A DNA stretch of 6,903 nt from Chloroflexota bacterium (GTDB lineage Bacteria > Chloroflexota > Dehalococcoidia > Dehalococcoidales > RBG-16-60-22). How positions within the stretch are numbered: position 1 is the stretch's first letter; the number at the start of each line of letters is the position of its first letter. The DNA lies in the NCBI GenBank assembly GCA_025358235.1, contig JANYKH010000251.1, forward strand, positions 1 through 6,903, read 5' to 3'. Below are positions 1-6,903 of the stretch, piece after piece. A program made the position numbers and the translations under genes. Under the pieces are notes generated by a model, which made no database searches, was not told where the DNA came from, and was given only the letters and a program-made list of their open reading frames with translations.

Positions 1-442
1 CAACCGCCTCGCCGCCAGTATCGCCGGTTTTGAAAAGGCCCAACTTCCCGTCGGTGCGCTGGATATTTCCCGCTACCGGGACGACCGCCACCGCAACGGC
101 GGCAGTCAGCCTATCGTTGAACGAACCAGCATCCCTTCGGACATTAACGGCAAAGCGGTGATTCTCGTTGACGATGTGCTTTATACCGGGCGTAGCGCCC
201 GCGCTGCTATGGATGCCCTGATGGACGTAGGCCGTCCCCGTACGATCCAACTGGCCGTGCTAATTGACCGTGGCCATCGTGAAATGCCCATCCGTCCTGA
301 CTATGTCGGTAAAAATATCCCCAGCGCCCGCGATGAAGATATCCAGGTTCGCCTGGTAGAGAATGACTCCATTGATGAAGTAGCCATCATTAAGGATATA
401 CGGAACCTTGTTCAGAATGGGTTGATGAGGAGTGAACAATGA
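1..442 (+). CDS. pyrR: PyrR, pyrimidine operon attenuator / uracil phosphoribosyltransferase (5' end missing)
   Basis: The reading frame enters at base 2 and runs 146 codons to the TGA at 440-442. PyrR family proteins bind pyr mRNA in response to UMP/PRPP to promote attenuation, and many also have uracil phosphoribosyltransferase activity. Seen here are the family hallmarks: a YRDD segment near fragment residue 25, the type-I PRPP-binding loop [13 protein letters not shown] at residues 53-65 with its paired aspartates D57-D58, then [19 protein letters not shown] and a YVGKNIP segment. Compared from memory with the ~180-residue Bacillus PyrR, about 48 N-terminal residues lie outside the window. 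The C-terminus runs roughly 15 residues longer and ends inside the pyrB start signal. A GTG at 158 lies within the PRPP loop and is not a real start. Its position at the head of a pyr operon fits autoregulation; the RNA target would lie upstream and is not visible. Enzymatic activity is inferred only. Confidence 0.95.
   Translation, partial: NRLAASIAGFEKAQLPVGALDISRYRDDRHRNGGSQPIVERTSIPSDINGKAVILVDDVLYTGRSARAAMDALMDVGRPRTIQLAVLIDRGHREMPIRPDYVGKNIPSARDEDIQVRLVENDSIDEVAIIKDIRNLVQNGLMRSEQ
428..432 (+). promoter_or_regulatory. Ribosome binding site of pyrB inside the pyrR 3' end
   Basis: AGGAG lies six bases before the pyrB ATG at 439 and is embedded in the last codons of pyrR. With the ATGA stop/start overlap this fixes the pyrB start and implies translational coupling of the two genes. 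Confidence 0.8.
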
Positions 443-1827
443 CTGAAGCCCCTCGGAGCCTGATAACCATTGATAATCTCTCTAACGGAGAGATCAACCA
501 CCTGTTTGAAATTGCCGGTGAGATGGCGGCGGATATTCCCGGCCAATATGGAATAGCGCGGGGCAAGATCATGGCTAGCCTTTTCTTTGAACCCAGTACA
601 CGGACCCGGCTATCCTTCGAAACAGCCATGCTCCGGCTGGGTGGCAGCGTTATCACCGCTTCAGACGTGAATGCCACGTCGATGGCTAAAGGCGAAAGTA
701 TCGCGGATATGGCACGCGTGGTCGGCAGTTACGCCGACATTATTGTTATCAGACATCCCTGGGAAGGCGCCGCTAAAATTGTCGCCGATTACTCAGGAAA
801 GCCCGTGATTAACGCCGGTGACGGCGGCCACGAACATCCCACGCAAACCCTTTGTGATCTCTTTACCCTGAAACAAGAACGGCATACTATCCGCGGTCTA
901 CGTATCGCCCTGTGGGGCGATCTGAAATACGGACGCACCATTCACTCTCTTGCATATGCGCTGGCCCGCTTCGGCGCCACGATACATTTCCGACCCGCCC
1001 CCGGCCTTGAAATCCCCGAATATGTTCTCCGCAAACTTACCACCGAATATAAGGGCGAATTAAAAAGGCGCGAGGGATTGCAAACCGTTGAGGAAGGTAC
1101 TTTACCGCTAGATGCAATCTACGTCACTCCCCGTAGCCCCCATCAGCTGGCTATGATGCCGGACGTCAGCCTGGAAGTGGAACTGGAAAAAAGCGTGGAT
1201 GCCCTGTACGTCACCCGCATGCAGCGTGAACGCATGAAAGCGAACGGCTCAGGCTCTTACCCCATCGTTGATAAAAAAATGTTGAAAGCCAAGGAATTTG
1301 AAAAAACCCTGGTGATGCACCCCCTCCCCCGCGTGAACGAACTGGCGCAGGAGATGGATGGCGATCGCCGGGCAGGGTATTTTAAACAGGCTGCCTGGGG
1401 GGTGCCGGTGAGAATGGCGCTCTTGACCTATCTCCTGGGTATTAAACAGCCGAAAATTACTGAAGAAGCGGACTCTCTTTATCAGCACCGGGACTACCCT
1501 GTTTATACCGGGGATAGCGTAAAATGCCCCAACGCAATGTGCGTCACCTCTCAGGAATCGGAAAAATATTTAGCGCATGAATTCTCAATCATTAAAATGG
1601 AACCCTTAATTCTGCGTTGCGTCTATTGTGAACATGAAGTTAGACCGCCCTTCATTGCCAGTTCTGAGTGGCATGAAGGTCGTACCGATACCAAGAAATA
1701 TCATGACTCCAACAGCCACTGGATAAAGGAAATTAAACCCGAAAACCTGATCATTTTCGGCAACGAATCTGAGGCCAAAACACGCGGTTTTAAACCCAGT
1801 CACTATACCGGCAAGGTGGAAGGCTGA
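439..1827 (+). CDS. pyrB: Aspartate carbamoyltransferase catalytic chain fused to a PyrI-like zinc domain
   Basis: This 462-residue protein catalyses carbamoyl phosphate + L-aspartate to N-carbamoyl-aspartate in the cytosol. Carbamoyl-phosphate residues are intact: STRTR at 53-57, K84 in SMAKGES, R105-H106-P107, HPTQT at 133-137, and HPLPR at 294-298. The aspartate half has DLKYGRT at 161-167 and R260-x-Q262, matching E. coli R229/Q231. The K163-to-R260 spacing is 97 residues against 65 in E. coli, so about 32 residues are inserted, including a PHQLAMMP stretch at 234-241. The catalytic fold ends near residue 336. Then comes a C-x4-C...C-x2-C zinc site (C363, C368, C394, C397) closely resembling the zinc domain of PyrI, and a 65-residue tail of unknown role. 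The ~100-residue allosteric domain of PyrI is absent. Fused PyrB-PyrI chains are known, for example in Thermotoga maritima. The ATG overlaps the pyrR stop and has a good AGGAG. Catalytic assignment is secure; allosteric behaviour cannot be told. Confidence 0.96.
   Translation: MTEAPRSLITIDNLSNGEINHLFEIAGEMAADIPGQYGIARGKIMASLFFEPSTRTRLSFETAMLRLGGSVITASDVNATSMAKGESIADMARVVGSYADIIVIRHPWEGAAKIVADYSGKPVINAGDGGHEHPTQTLCDLFTLKQERHTIRGLRIALWGDLKYGRTIHSLAYALARFGATIHFRPAPGLEIPEYVLRKLTTEYKGELKRREGLQTVEEGTLPLDAIYVTPRSPHQLAMMPDVSLEVELEKSVDALYVTRMQRERMKANGSGSYPIVDKKMLKAKEFEKTLVMHPLPRVNELAQEMDGDRRAGYFKQAAWGVPVRMALLTYLLGIKQPKITEEADSLYQHRDYPVYTGDSVKCPNAMCVTSQESEKYLAHEFSIIKMEPLILRCVYCEHEVRPPFIASSEWHEGRTDTKKYHDSNSHWIKEIKPENLIIFGNESEAKTRGFKPSHYTGKVEG
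1507..1659 (+). other. PyrI-type zinc-binding domain encoded within pyrB
   Basis: These codons cover about residues 357-407 of PyrB. The first cysteine pair sits in a CPNAMC motif (C363, C368) and the second in CVYCEHE (C394, C397), with 25 residues between the pairs. E. coli PyrI has CPNSNC and CKYCEKE with 23 residues between, so homology is convincing by eye. In PyrI this domain holds structural zinc and contacts the catalytic chain. Here it would presumably pack on the catalytic domain of the same or a neighbouring subunit, which is inference. Confidence 0.85.
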
Positions 1828-3167
1828 TGGCGTCGCTCATCATACGCGGGGGGCGGATTATTGACCCCGGACAGAATATGGACCGCATCGGTGATGTGGT
1901 GATAACTGACGGCAAGATCGTCAGCGCCGGGTTAAATCATGATTTCGGCGGCGATTCGGACGTTATTGACGCCCGAGGAATGATTGTCTGCCCCGGGTTT
2001 ATTGACCTGCACGCTCATCTCAGAGACCCCGGTTATGAAAACAAAGAGACTATTGTCACCGGAACACGGGCGGCGGCGCGGGGTGGTTTTACCACCGTTT
2101 GCTGCATGCCTAATACAAATCCTCCCATCGATGATGAACTGCAATTGGATTATGTAAAGACGGTAGCCTTGAAAGAAGGCCTGGTAAGGGTCCTGCCAAT
2201 CGCCTGCGTGACCAAGGGAGAGAAAGGCGAGGTGTTAACGGACTTTGCGAGATTGGCCCATGCCGGGGCGGTAGCTTTCAGCGATGACGGCAGGCCGGTG
2301 ATGAAATCGAGTATTATGCGCGCTGCACTTGAAGCAGCTCGTTGGGCAGGGGTGCCGGTAATTGATCATTGTGAAGACCTCTCCCTGACTGAAAAAGGTT
2401 ATATGAACGAGGGCGAAATATCGCATAGGCTTCACATAGGCGGCGCTCCCGCCGCCGCGGAAGATATTATGGTTGCCCGGGATTTATCCCTGGCTGAACT
2501 CACCGGCAGCCATATCCACATTGCTCATGTCAGCACGGAGGGGTCGGTTGACCTCGTGCGGCGGGCTAAAGCGCGCGGCGTCAAAGTGACCGCGGAAGCT
2601 ACGCCTCACCACCTCACCATGACCGAAGAAAAAGTACTAACTTTCGGCACGACGGCGAAGGTTAACCCTCCCCTGCGCACTCGCAGTGATGTTCAAGCTG
2701 TAGTGAGAGGATTGCGCGAAGGCGTTATCGATGCAGTGGCTACGGATCACGCGCCGCATACTAAAGAAGACAAGACCACCGATTTCGCCCATGCTGCTTT
2801 TGGTATCAGCGGGTTTGAGACAGCTCTCGGTTCCTTAATGGGCCTCGTTCACTCCGGGACGCTGGGTTTGGGCAGACTTATCGCCGCCATGACTTGCGGC
2901 CCTGCTCGGATACTACGTAAGCCGGACCTGGGTAACCTGAAACCCGGGTCAAATGGAGACGTTGTCCTGATCGATATCGACCGCGAATGGGTAGTTGATG
3001 TCAGCAAATTCGCTTCTAAAGGAAAAAACTCCCCCCTTGAAGGCACCCGCCTGAAAGGTAAAGTAATGGTTACAGTTTTTGGCGGCAAAGTGGTTTACCA
3101 AGATGATATTATTATCGCTCGCGGCAAAGAAGCCGCCGGCGTGGCAAACAAGCCGAGTTTAATCTAA
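1827..3167 (+). CDS. pyrC: Dihydroorotase, type I (amidohydrolase superfamily)
   Basis: This 446-residue zinc enzyme cyclises N-carbamoyl-L-aspartate to L-dihydroorotate in the cytosol. The amidohydrolase signature is complete: H62 and H64 in DLHAHLRDPG, the substrate-binding PNTNP at 95-99, D153-D154 in FSDDG (the position where type I bacterial enzymes use a bridging aspartate instead of a carbamylated lysine), H181 in IDHCED, H234 in HIAHVST, and the catalytic D307 in ATDHAPH. The N-terminal ~55 residues and the C-terminus from about 370 form the small beta domain (GNLKPGSNGDVVLID and a GKVVY strand). Length and motif spacing match the Bacillus/Aquifex type rather than the shorter E. coli type II. 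The ATG shares one base with the pyrB TGA (TGATG), preceded by a purine-rich AAGGTGGAAGG at 1813-1823. The family also contains inactive PyrC paralogues, but all metal and catalytic residues are present, so an active enzyme is expected. Confidence 0.96.
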   Translation: MASLIIRGGRIIDPGQNMDRIGDVVITDGKIVSAGLNHDFGGDSDVIDARGMIVCPGFIDLHAHLRDPGYENKETIVTGTRAAARGGFTTVCCMPNTNPPIDDELQLDYVKTVALKEGLVRVLPIACVTKGEKGEVLTDFARLAHAGAVAFSDDGRPVMKSSIMRAALEAARWAGVPVIDHCEDLSLTEKGYMNEGEISHRLHIGGAPAAAEDIMVARDLSLAELTGSHIHIAHVSTEGSVDLVRRAKARGVKVTAEATPHHLTMTEEKVLTFGTTAKVNPPLRTRSDVQAVVRGLREGVIDAVATDHAPHTKEDKTTDFAHAAFGISGFETALGSLMGLVHSGTLGLGRLIAAMTCGPARILRKPDLGNLKPGSNGDVVLIDIDREWVVDVSKFASKGKNSPLEGTRLKGKVMVTVFGGKVVYQDDIIIARGKEAAGVANKPSLI

Positions 3168-3171
3168 ACCT

Positions 3172-3176
3172 GAGGT
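3172..3176 (+). promoter_or_regulatory. Ribosome binding site of carA
   Basis: GAGGT lies eight bases before the ATG at 3185, in the 17-base gap after the pyrC stop. It supports this start. The gap is too short for a promoter, and no hairpin is visible in it, so carA is expected to be read from the pyr transcript. Confidence 0.7.
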
Positions 3177-3184
3177 AGTCTTAT

Positions 3185-4285
3185 ATGGCAAAAAAGGCAG
3201 TTCTCGTCCTGGAAGACGGGTCATCTTATGAGGGGCTATCATTCGGCGCTGATTGCGATTGTATCGGAGAAGTGGTCTTTAACACGAGCATGGCCGGGTA
3301 TCAGGAAATGCTAACTGATCCCTCATACGCGGGACAGATCGTCGTGCCCACCTATCCCTTGATCGGCAACTACGGCACCAATGAAGAAGATTTTGAATCT
3401 GCGCGGATTCAGGTCCGCGGCTTTGTGGTAAGGGAACAATGTGAGGAGCCGAGCCACTATCTAAACAAGGAAACGCTGAACGGTTATCTTAACCGGGGCG
3501 GTATACCCGGGATTTGGGGCCTTGATACGCGGGCCCTTACCCGCAAGTTGCGCTCTGCCGGCGTGATGATGGGCATTATCGCGGTAGAAAAGACTTCCGC
3601 GGAGGCGCTGGCCGTCCTTAAACAAAGTCCCAACTACGGGTCAATCGACTTCGTCAAAGAGGTCAGCACCAAACTCCAATACCAATGGGAAGCTGAAGGT
3701 TGTAATGACCGTATGCCTCATATCGTCGCACTGGATTGCGGCCTGAAATACAGCATCCTGCGCATCATTCGCAGCAAGGGCTGCCGTATTACCACCGTTC
3801 CCTGCAGCACTACCGCGGCACAGATCAAAGCATTAAAGCCGGATGGTGTTTTGCTCTCCCCCGGCCCCGGCAACCCCGAACTTCTGGACTATGTGGTGGA
3901 TACCGTGAAAGAAATCGTTGACTACAAGCCCATTATGGGCATCTGCCTAGGCAACCAGGTCATTGCGCGCGCCTTCGGAGCGAAGACTTTTAAGCTCAAA
4001 TTTGGGCACCGGGGCGCCAACCATCCCGTCAGGGAACTGGCTTCCGGACGCATTCACATCACGGCGCAGAACCATGGGTATGCCGTAGACCCTGACACTC
4101 TAAAGAACGGGCTTGAAGTAACTCACATAAATTTGAACGACGGCACAGTTGAGGGACTGCGGCACAAAGAACTGCCGATATTCTCAATACAATATCACTC
4201 TGAAGCCTCACCCGGTCCGCTCGATAATATTTACCTTTTTGACCGGTTTATGGACAGCCTGAAAAAGCACCCGGTTAAGTGCTGA
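3185..4285 (+). CDS. carA: Carbamoyl phosphate synthetase small (glutaminase) subunit
   Basis: This 366-residue subunit hydrolyses glutamine and channels ammonia to CarB for carbamoyl phosphate synthesis. The N-terminal CPSase small-chain domain (about 1-160) shows LEDGSSYEG, GEVVFNTSMAGYQE, DPSYAGQIV, PLIGNYG and WGLDTRALTR. The class I glutamine amidotransferase domain (about 178-360) shows LSPGPGNP at 224-231, the nucleophile C254 in GICLGNQ, KFGHRGANHPV, and the H338-x-E340 pair in YHSEASPGP. Triad positions are therefore intact. The residue three after the nucleophile is N257 (codon AAC at 3953-3955), whereas E. coli CarA has histidine there (GICLGHQ). That residue is not part of the triad, so activity is still expected. 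Length is normal for the family. It sits directly before carB, its obligate partner, and after pyrC; with pyrR in the operon it probably serves pyrimidine synthesis, though it may also supply carbamoyl phosphate for arginine. Confidence 0.97.
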   Translation: MAKKAVLVLEDGSSYEGLSFGADCDCIGEVVFNTSMAGYQEMLTDPSYAGQIVVPTYPLIGNYGTNEEDFESARIQVRGFVVREQCEEPSHYLNKETLNGYLNRGGIPGIWGLDTRALTRKLRSAGVMMGIIAVEKTSAEALAVLKQSPNYGSIDFVKEVSTKLQYQWEAEGCNDRMPHIVALDCGLKYSILRIIRSKGCRITTVPCSTTAAQIKALKPDGVLLSPGPGNPELLDYVVDTVKEIVDYKPIMGICLGNQVIARAFGAKTFKLKFGHRGANHPVRELASGRIHITAQNHGYAVDPDTLKNGLEVTHINLNDGTVEGLRHKELPIFSIQYHSEASPGPLDNIYLFDRFMDSLKKHPVKC

Positions 4286-4306
4286 CGGAGTCTTACAACA
4301 CTCGCA

Positions 4307-6903
4307 ATGACAGAGGAGAAAAAAAGTATTTTGAAACCCTCTAAAGTACTCATCATCGGTTCGGGACCAATTATCATCGGCCAGGCCGCGGAGTTTGACT
4401 ACGCCGGCACGCAGGCTTGCAAAGCTATGCGTGAAGAGGGCGTTACCTCAGTGCTGGTCAACTCAAATCCGGCCACGATTATGACGGATGAAGGTATCGC
4501 GGATATTATCTATATCGAGCCGCTAACCGCCGAAACGCTGACCAAAATTATCGAGCGGGAAAGACCGGACGGTCTTTTGCCTACTCTCGGCGGCCAGGTC
4601 GGTCTTAACCTCGCTGTTGAACTGGCTGATTCCGGCGTGCTCGAAAAGTACGCCGTGCGTACACTGGGCACGCCCATTGAAACCATCCGGACCGCCTCAA
4701 ACCGTGATTTGTTTAAGAAACTTTTGACCAGTATCGGTGAACCCATGCTGGAAAGCGGTACCGCCAGCAACCAGGAAGAGGGCATGCAAATTGCCAAAGA
4801 CATGGGCTTGCCCCTCATCGTCCGCCCCTTTTACACCCTGGGTGGCACTGGTGGCGGCGTTGCCTACAACTGGAAAGACTTCGAGTTGCAACTGGCTAAT
4901 GGCCTTGCTAACAGCCCCGTACATAAGGTCCTGGTGGAGCGGTGGGTTGGCGGCTGGAAAGAAATTGAATACGAAGTGATGCGTGATGCCGCGGATAACT
5001 GTATCACCGTCTGCAACATGGAAAACCTGGATCCCATGGGAGTTCATACCGGGGACAGCATCGTGGTGGCCCCTACTCAGACCCTGACCAACAAAGAATA
5101 CCAGATGCTTCGCACCGCCAGCCTGAAGATTATCCGCGCCCTGGGAATTGAGGGTGGATGCAACATTCAGATGGCTCTGGACCCGGTCAGCGAGCAGTAT
5201 TACATAATCGAGGTTAACCCTCGCGTCAGCCGCTCCTCCGCCTTGGCCAGCAAGGCTACCGGCTACCCCATCGCGCGCGTGGCGGGCAAGATCGCCGTCG
5301 GCAAGCGGCTGGATGAAATTCCCAACGCCGTTACCGGCAAGACCATGGCTTCCTTTGAGCCTGCACTGGACTACATCGTCGTCAAGATTCCCCGCTGGCC
5401 TTTCGATAAATTCGCCATGGGTGACCGCGTCATCGGCACTCAGATGAAAGCCACCGGCGAAGTTATGGCAATCGATCGCACATTTGAAGCTGCGTTGAAC
5501 AAAGCCGTACGCTCCCTCGAGTTCGGCAAGAAAACGCTGCTATGGGAAGAAACGGCCTGGGAAAACGGTAAAACCGTCGAGGATTTCCCTCTCTATCCCA
5601 ACGATCTGCGACTTTGGGCGGTCATGGCTGCTCTGCGTCGTGGTGTCAGGACAGAGGACATCTTTGAAAAGACCAAAATCGACTTCTGGTTTCTGGACAA
5701 GATGCGCAACATCATTGCCATGGAAAAGGAACTTCTGTCTGACACTCTTACTCCGGAATTGCTCCGGCGCGCCAAGCGGATGGGTTTTACAGACGAAATG
5801 ATTGGCACCCTGGCGGACAGGTTGACCGAACAGGTGCGCCAACTCCGGCACGATTGGAATATTAAACCCGTTTACAAGATGGTGGACACCTGCGCGGCGG
5901 AATTCGATGCGGCTACACCTTATTTTTACAGCACTTATGAACAGGAAAACGAAGCCATCGCCGAGCCGGTCAACAAGGCTATCGTCATCGGCAGCGGCCC
6001 TATCAGAATCGGTCAGGGCATCGAGTTTGACTACTGCTCCGTGCATGCAGCCTGGGCACTGCAGGAAGCCGGCTATCAGTCCATCATGATCAACTCTAAC
6101 CCGGAGACTGTATCGACTGACTTCGATACCAGCAGCCGGCTTTATTTCGAATCTCTCGATGAAGAGAGCGTCCGCGACATTGTTGAAAATGAAACTTGCA
6201 ACGGCAAGGTGCCTCCCTGCATTGTCCAGTTCGGCGGTATGACGGCTATTAACCTGGCCGAGCCGCTTACCCGCAACGGGATGCCGCTGATCGGGTCCAG
6301 CGCGGAGACAATTGACCTCGCGGAAAATCGCCCGCGCTTTGAAAATCACCTGGCGGGTTTGGGCATTCCCCAGCCTCCCGGCTCGGGGGTGAAAACCCTC
6401 GAGGAAGGGCTGAAAGTCGCGGAAATGATCGGTTACCCCGTATTGATCCGCCCCAGTTACGTGCTGGGCGGCCGCGCGATGGAGATTTGCTATAACGCCA
6501 CCGAACTGGTGCGTTATATGGCCCTGGCCATGGAACTTCAGACCGGTAAGCCCGTCCTGATTGATAAATACATGATGGGCAAGGAAGTGGAAGTAGATGG
6601 CATATGCGACGGCCATGAAGTGCTGATTCCTGGCATCATGGAGCACATCGAGCGGGCGGGCGTCCACAGCGGTGACGCGATGACCGTCTATCCCGGCATC
6701 AACCTGACGCCCTACGAACAGCAGACATTGATCGAATATTCCACTAAAATAGGCCTTTCCCTGAATATCCGGGGCCTGATGAATATTCAATATATCATCA
6801 CCCGCTACCCCGGTGAAGGCTCCAAGATTTACGTAATCGAGTTAAATCCCCGCGCCAGCCGCACGGTCCCCTTTATCTCCAAGCGAACCGGCGTTCCGAT
6901 GGT
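4307..6903 (+). CDS. carB: Carbamoyl phosphate synthetase large subunit (3' end missing)
   Basis: The frame is open from here to the window edge, 865 codons of a usual ~1,070, with no internal stop on full translation. CarB makes carbamoyl phosphate from bicarbonate, ammonia from CarA, and two ATP. The carboxyphosphate half has [19 protein letters not shown] from residue 18, [10 protein letters not shown], an ATP-grasp loop [12 protein letters not shown] at 173-184, and E302/N304/R306 in [10 protein letters not shown]. An oligomerisation region follows (about 405-555). The second half repeats the fold: [15 protein letters not shown] from 562, [13 protein letters not shown] from 715 with R715, [11 protein letters not shown], and E845/N847/R849 in ELNPRASRT. 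The C-terminal allosteric MGS-like domain lies outside. F175-Y176 replaces the more usual Ser/Ala-Phe. The start is uncertain: ATG 4307 gives E. coli-like numbering but a poorly placed GGAG (16 bases away), while TTG 4331 has a strong AGGAG 12 bases upstream and would give [13 protein letters not shown]. Confidence 0.96.
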   Translation, partial: MTEEKKSILKPSKVLIIGSGPIIIGQAAEFDYAGTQACKAMREEGVTSVLVNSNPATIMTDEGIADIIYIEPLTAETLTKIIERERPDGLLPTLGGQVGLNLAVELADSGVLEKYAVRTLGTPIETIRTASNRDLFKKLLTSIGEPMLESGTASNQEEGMQIAKDMGLPLIVRPFYTLGGTGGGVAYNWKDFELQLANGLANSPVHKVLVERWVGGWKEIEYEVMRDAADNCITVCNMENLDPMGVHTGDSIVVAPTQTLTNKEYQMLRTASLKIIRALGIEGGCNIQMALDPVSEQYYIIEVNPRVSRSSALASKATGYPIARVAGKIAVGKRLDEIPNAVTGKTMASFEPALDYIVVKIPRWPFDKFAMGDRVIGTQMKATGEVMAIDRTFEAALNKAVRSLEFGKKTLLWEETAWENGKTVEDFPLYPNDLRLWAVMAALRRGVRTEDIFEKTKIDFWFLDKMRNIIAMEKELLSDTLTPELLRRAKRMGFTDEMIGTLADRLTEQVRQLRHDWNIKPVYKMVDTCAAEFDAATPYFYSTYEQENEAIAEPVNKAIVIGSGPIRIGQGIEFDYCSVHAAWALQEAGYQSIMINSNPETVSTDFDTSSRLYFESLDEESVRDIVENETCNGKVPPCIVQFGGMTAINLAEPLTRNGMPLIGSSAETIDLAENRPRFENHLAGLGIPQPPGSGVKTLEEGLKVAEMIGYPVLIRPSYVLGGRAMEICYNATELVRYMALAMELQTGKPVLIDKYMMGKEVEVDGICDGHEVLIPGIMEHIERAGVHSGDAMTVYPGINLTPYEQQTLIEYSTKIGLSLNIRGLMNIQYIITRYPGEGSKIYVIELNPRASRTVPFISKRTGVPM
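4313..4318 (+). promoter_or_regulatory. Possible ribosome binding site for an alternative carB start
   Basis: GAGGAG followed by an A-rich run precedes an in-frame TTG at 4331 (12-base spacing). It lies inside the coding sequence if the ATG at 4307 is used, where it encodes Glu-Glu. It is the best Shine-Dalgarno match in the carA-carB junction and is why the carB start is ambiguous. Confidence 0.4.

Noticed and set aside
158..442. A separate small gene beginning at GTG 158
   Set aside because: The GTG encodes a valine of the PRPP-binding loop, and the frame continues upstream to the window edge as PyrR.
1505..1660. A separate pyrI gene or a frameshift joining pyrB and pyrI
   Set aside because: The zinc domain is read in the same uninterrupted frame as the catalytic chain, with no internal stop and no separate start with a ribosome binding site; the N-terminal PyrI domain is simply absent.
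3168..3184. Promoter or terminator between pyrC and carA
   Set aside because: There are only 17 bases, mostly occupied by the carA ribosome binding site, with no inverted repeat or T-run.
4697..5047. A 116-codon minus-strand frame opposite the first ATP-grasp domain of carB
   Set aside because: It lies entirely within conserved carB coding sequence, with no recognisable protein or separate start signal.
5522..5974. The central carB stretch as an insertion between its two halves
   Set aside because: The two CPS halves are normally separated by an oligomerisation domain of this size, and the second-half motifs fall at nearly the same residue numbers as in E. coli CarB.
5540..6790. A 416-codon open frame on the minus strand opposite carB
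   Set aside because: carB is unambiguous across the whole span with all motifs in order. The antisense frame is a codon-bias shadow and its translation shows no recognisable domain.

Overview
The window holds five consecutive same-strand genes of de novo pyrimidine (UMP) synthesis: the 3' part of pyrR (1-442), pyrB (439-1827), pyrC (1827-3167), carA (3185-4285) and the first ~80% of carB (4307 to the window end). Together they encode the PRPP/UMP-responsive regulator, then aspartate carbamoyltransferase, dihydroorotase, and both subunits of carbamoyl phosphate synthetase. Both window edges cut through genes. No RNA gene, mobile element, CRISPR array, terminator or internal promoter could be supported.

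The genes are packed as one operon: pyrR/pyrB overlap by four bases (ATGA), pyrB/pyrC by one base (TGATG), pyrC-carA are 17 nt apart and carA-carB about 21 nt apart. Carbamoyl phosphate made by CarAB would pass to PyrB, and carbamoyl aspartate to PyrC. PyrR presumably controls the transcript from a leader upstream of the window, which cannot be seen here.

The organism is a bacterium with moderate GC (roughly mid-50s percent by eye). A pyrR-led pyrB-pyrC-carA-carB cluster is common in Gram-positive-type bacteria and their relatives. The flavour of the CarA and CarB sequences makes me lean toward Chloroflexota (Dehalococcoidia-like), from memory and with low confidence; a deep Bacillota lineage is an alternative.

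This is largely a housekeeping locus and I see no undescribed multi-gene system. The most interesting object is PyrB. It is an ATCase catalytic chain with a ~32-residue insertion in its aspartate-binding half, fused at its C-terminus to a PyrI-type four-cysteine zinc domain but without PyrI's nucleotide-binding allosteric domain, followed by an unrecognised ~55-65 residue tail. The extension coincides with a local fall in GC. Secondary points are a GICLGNQ (instead of GICLGHQ) nucleophile motif in CarA, an uncertain carB start next to a short REP-like string, and a possible ATCase-DHOase complex.
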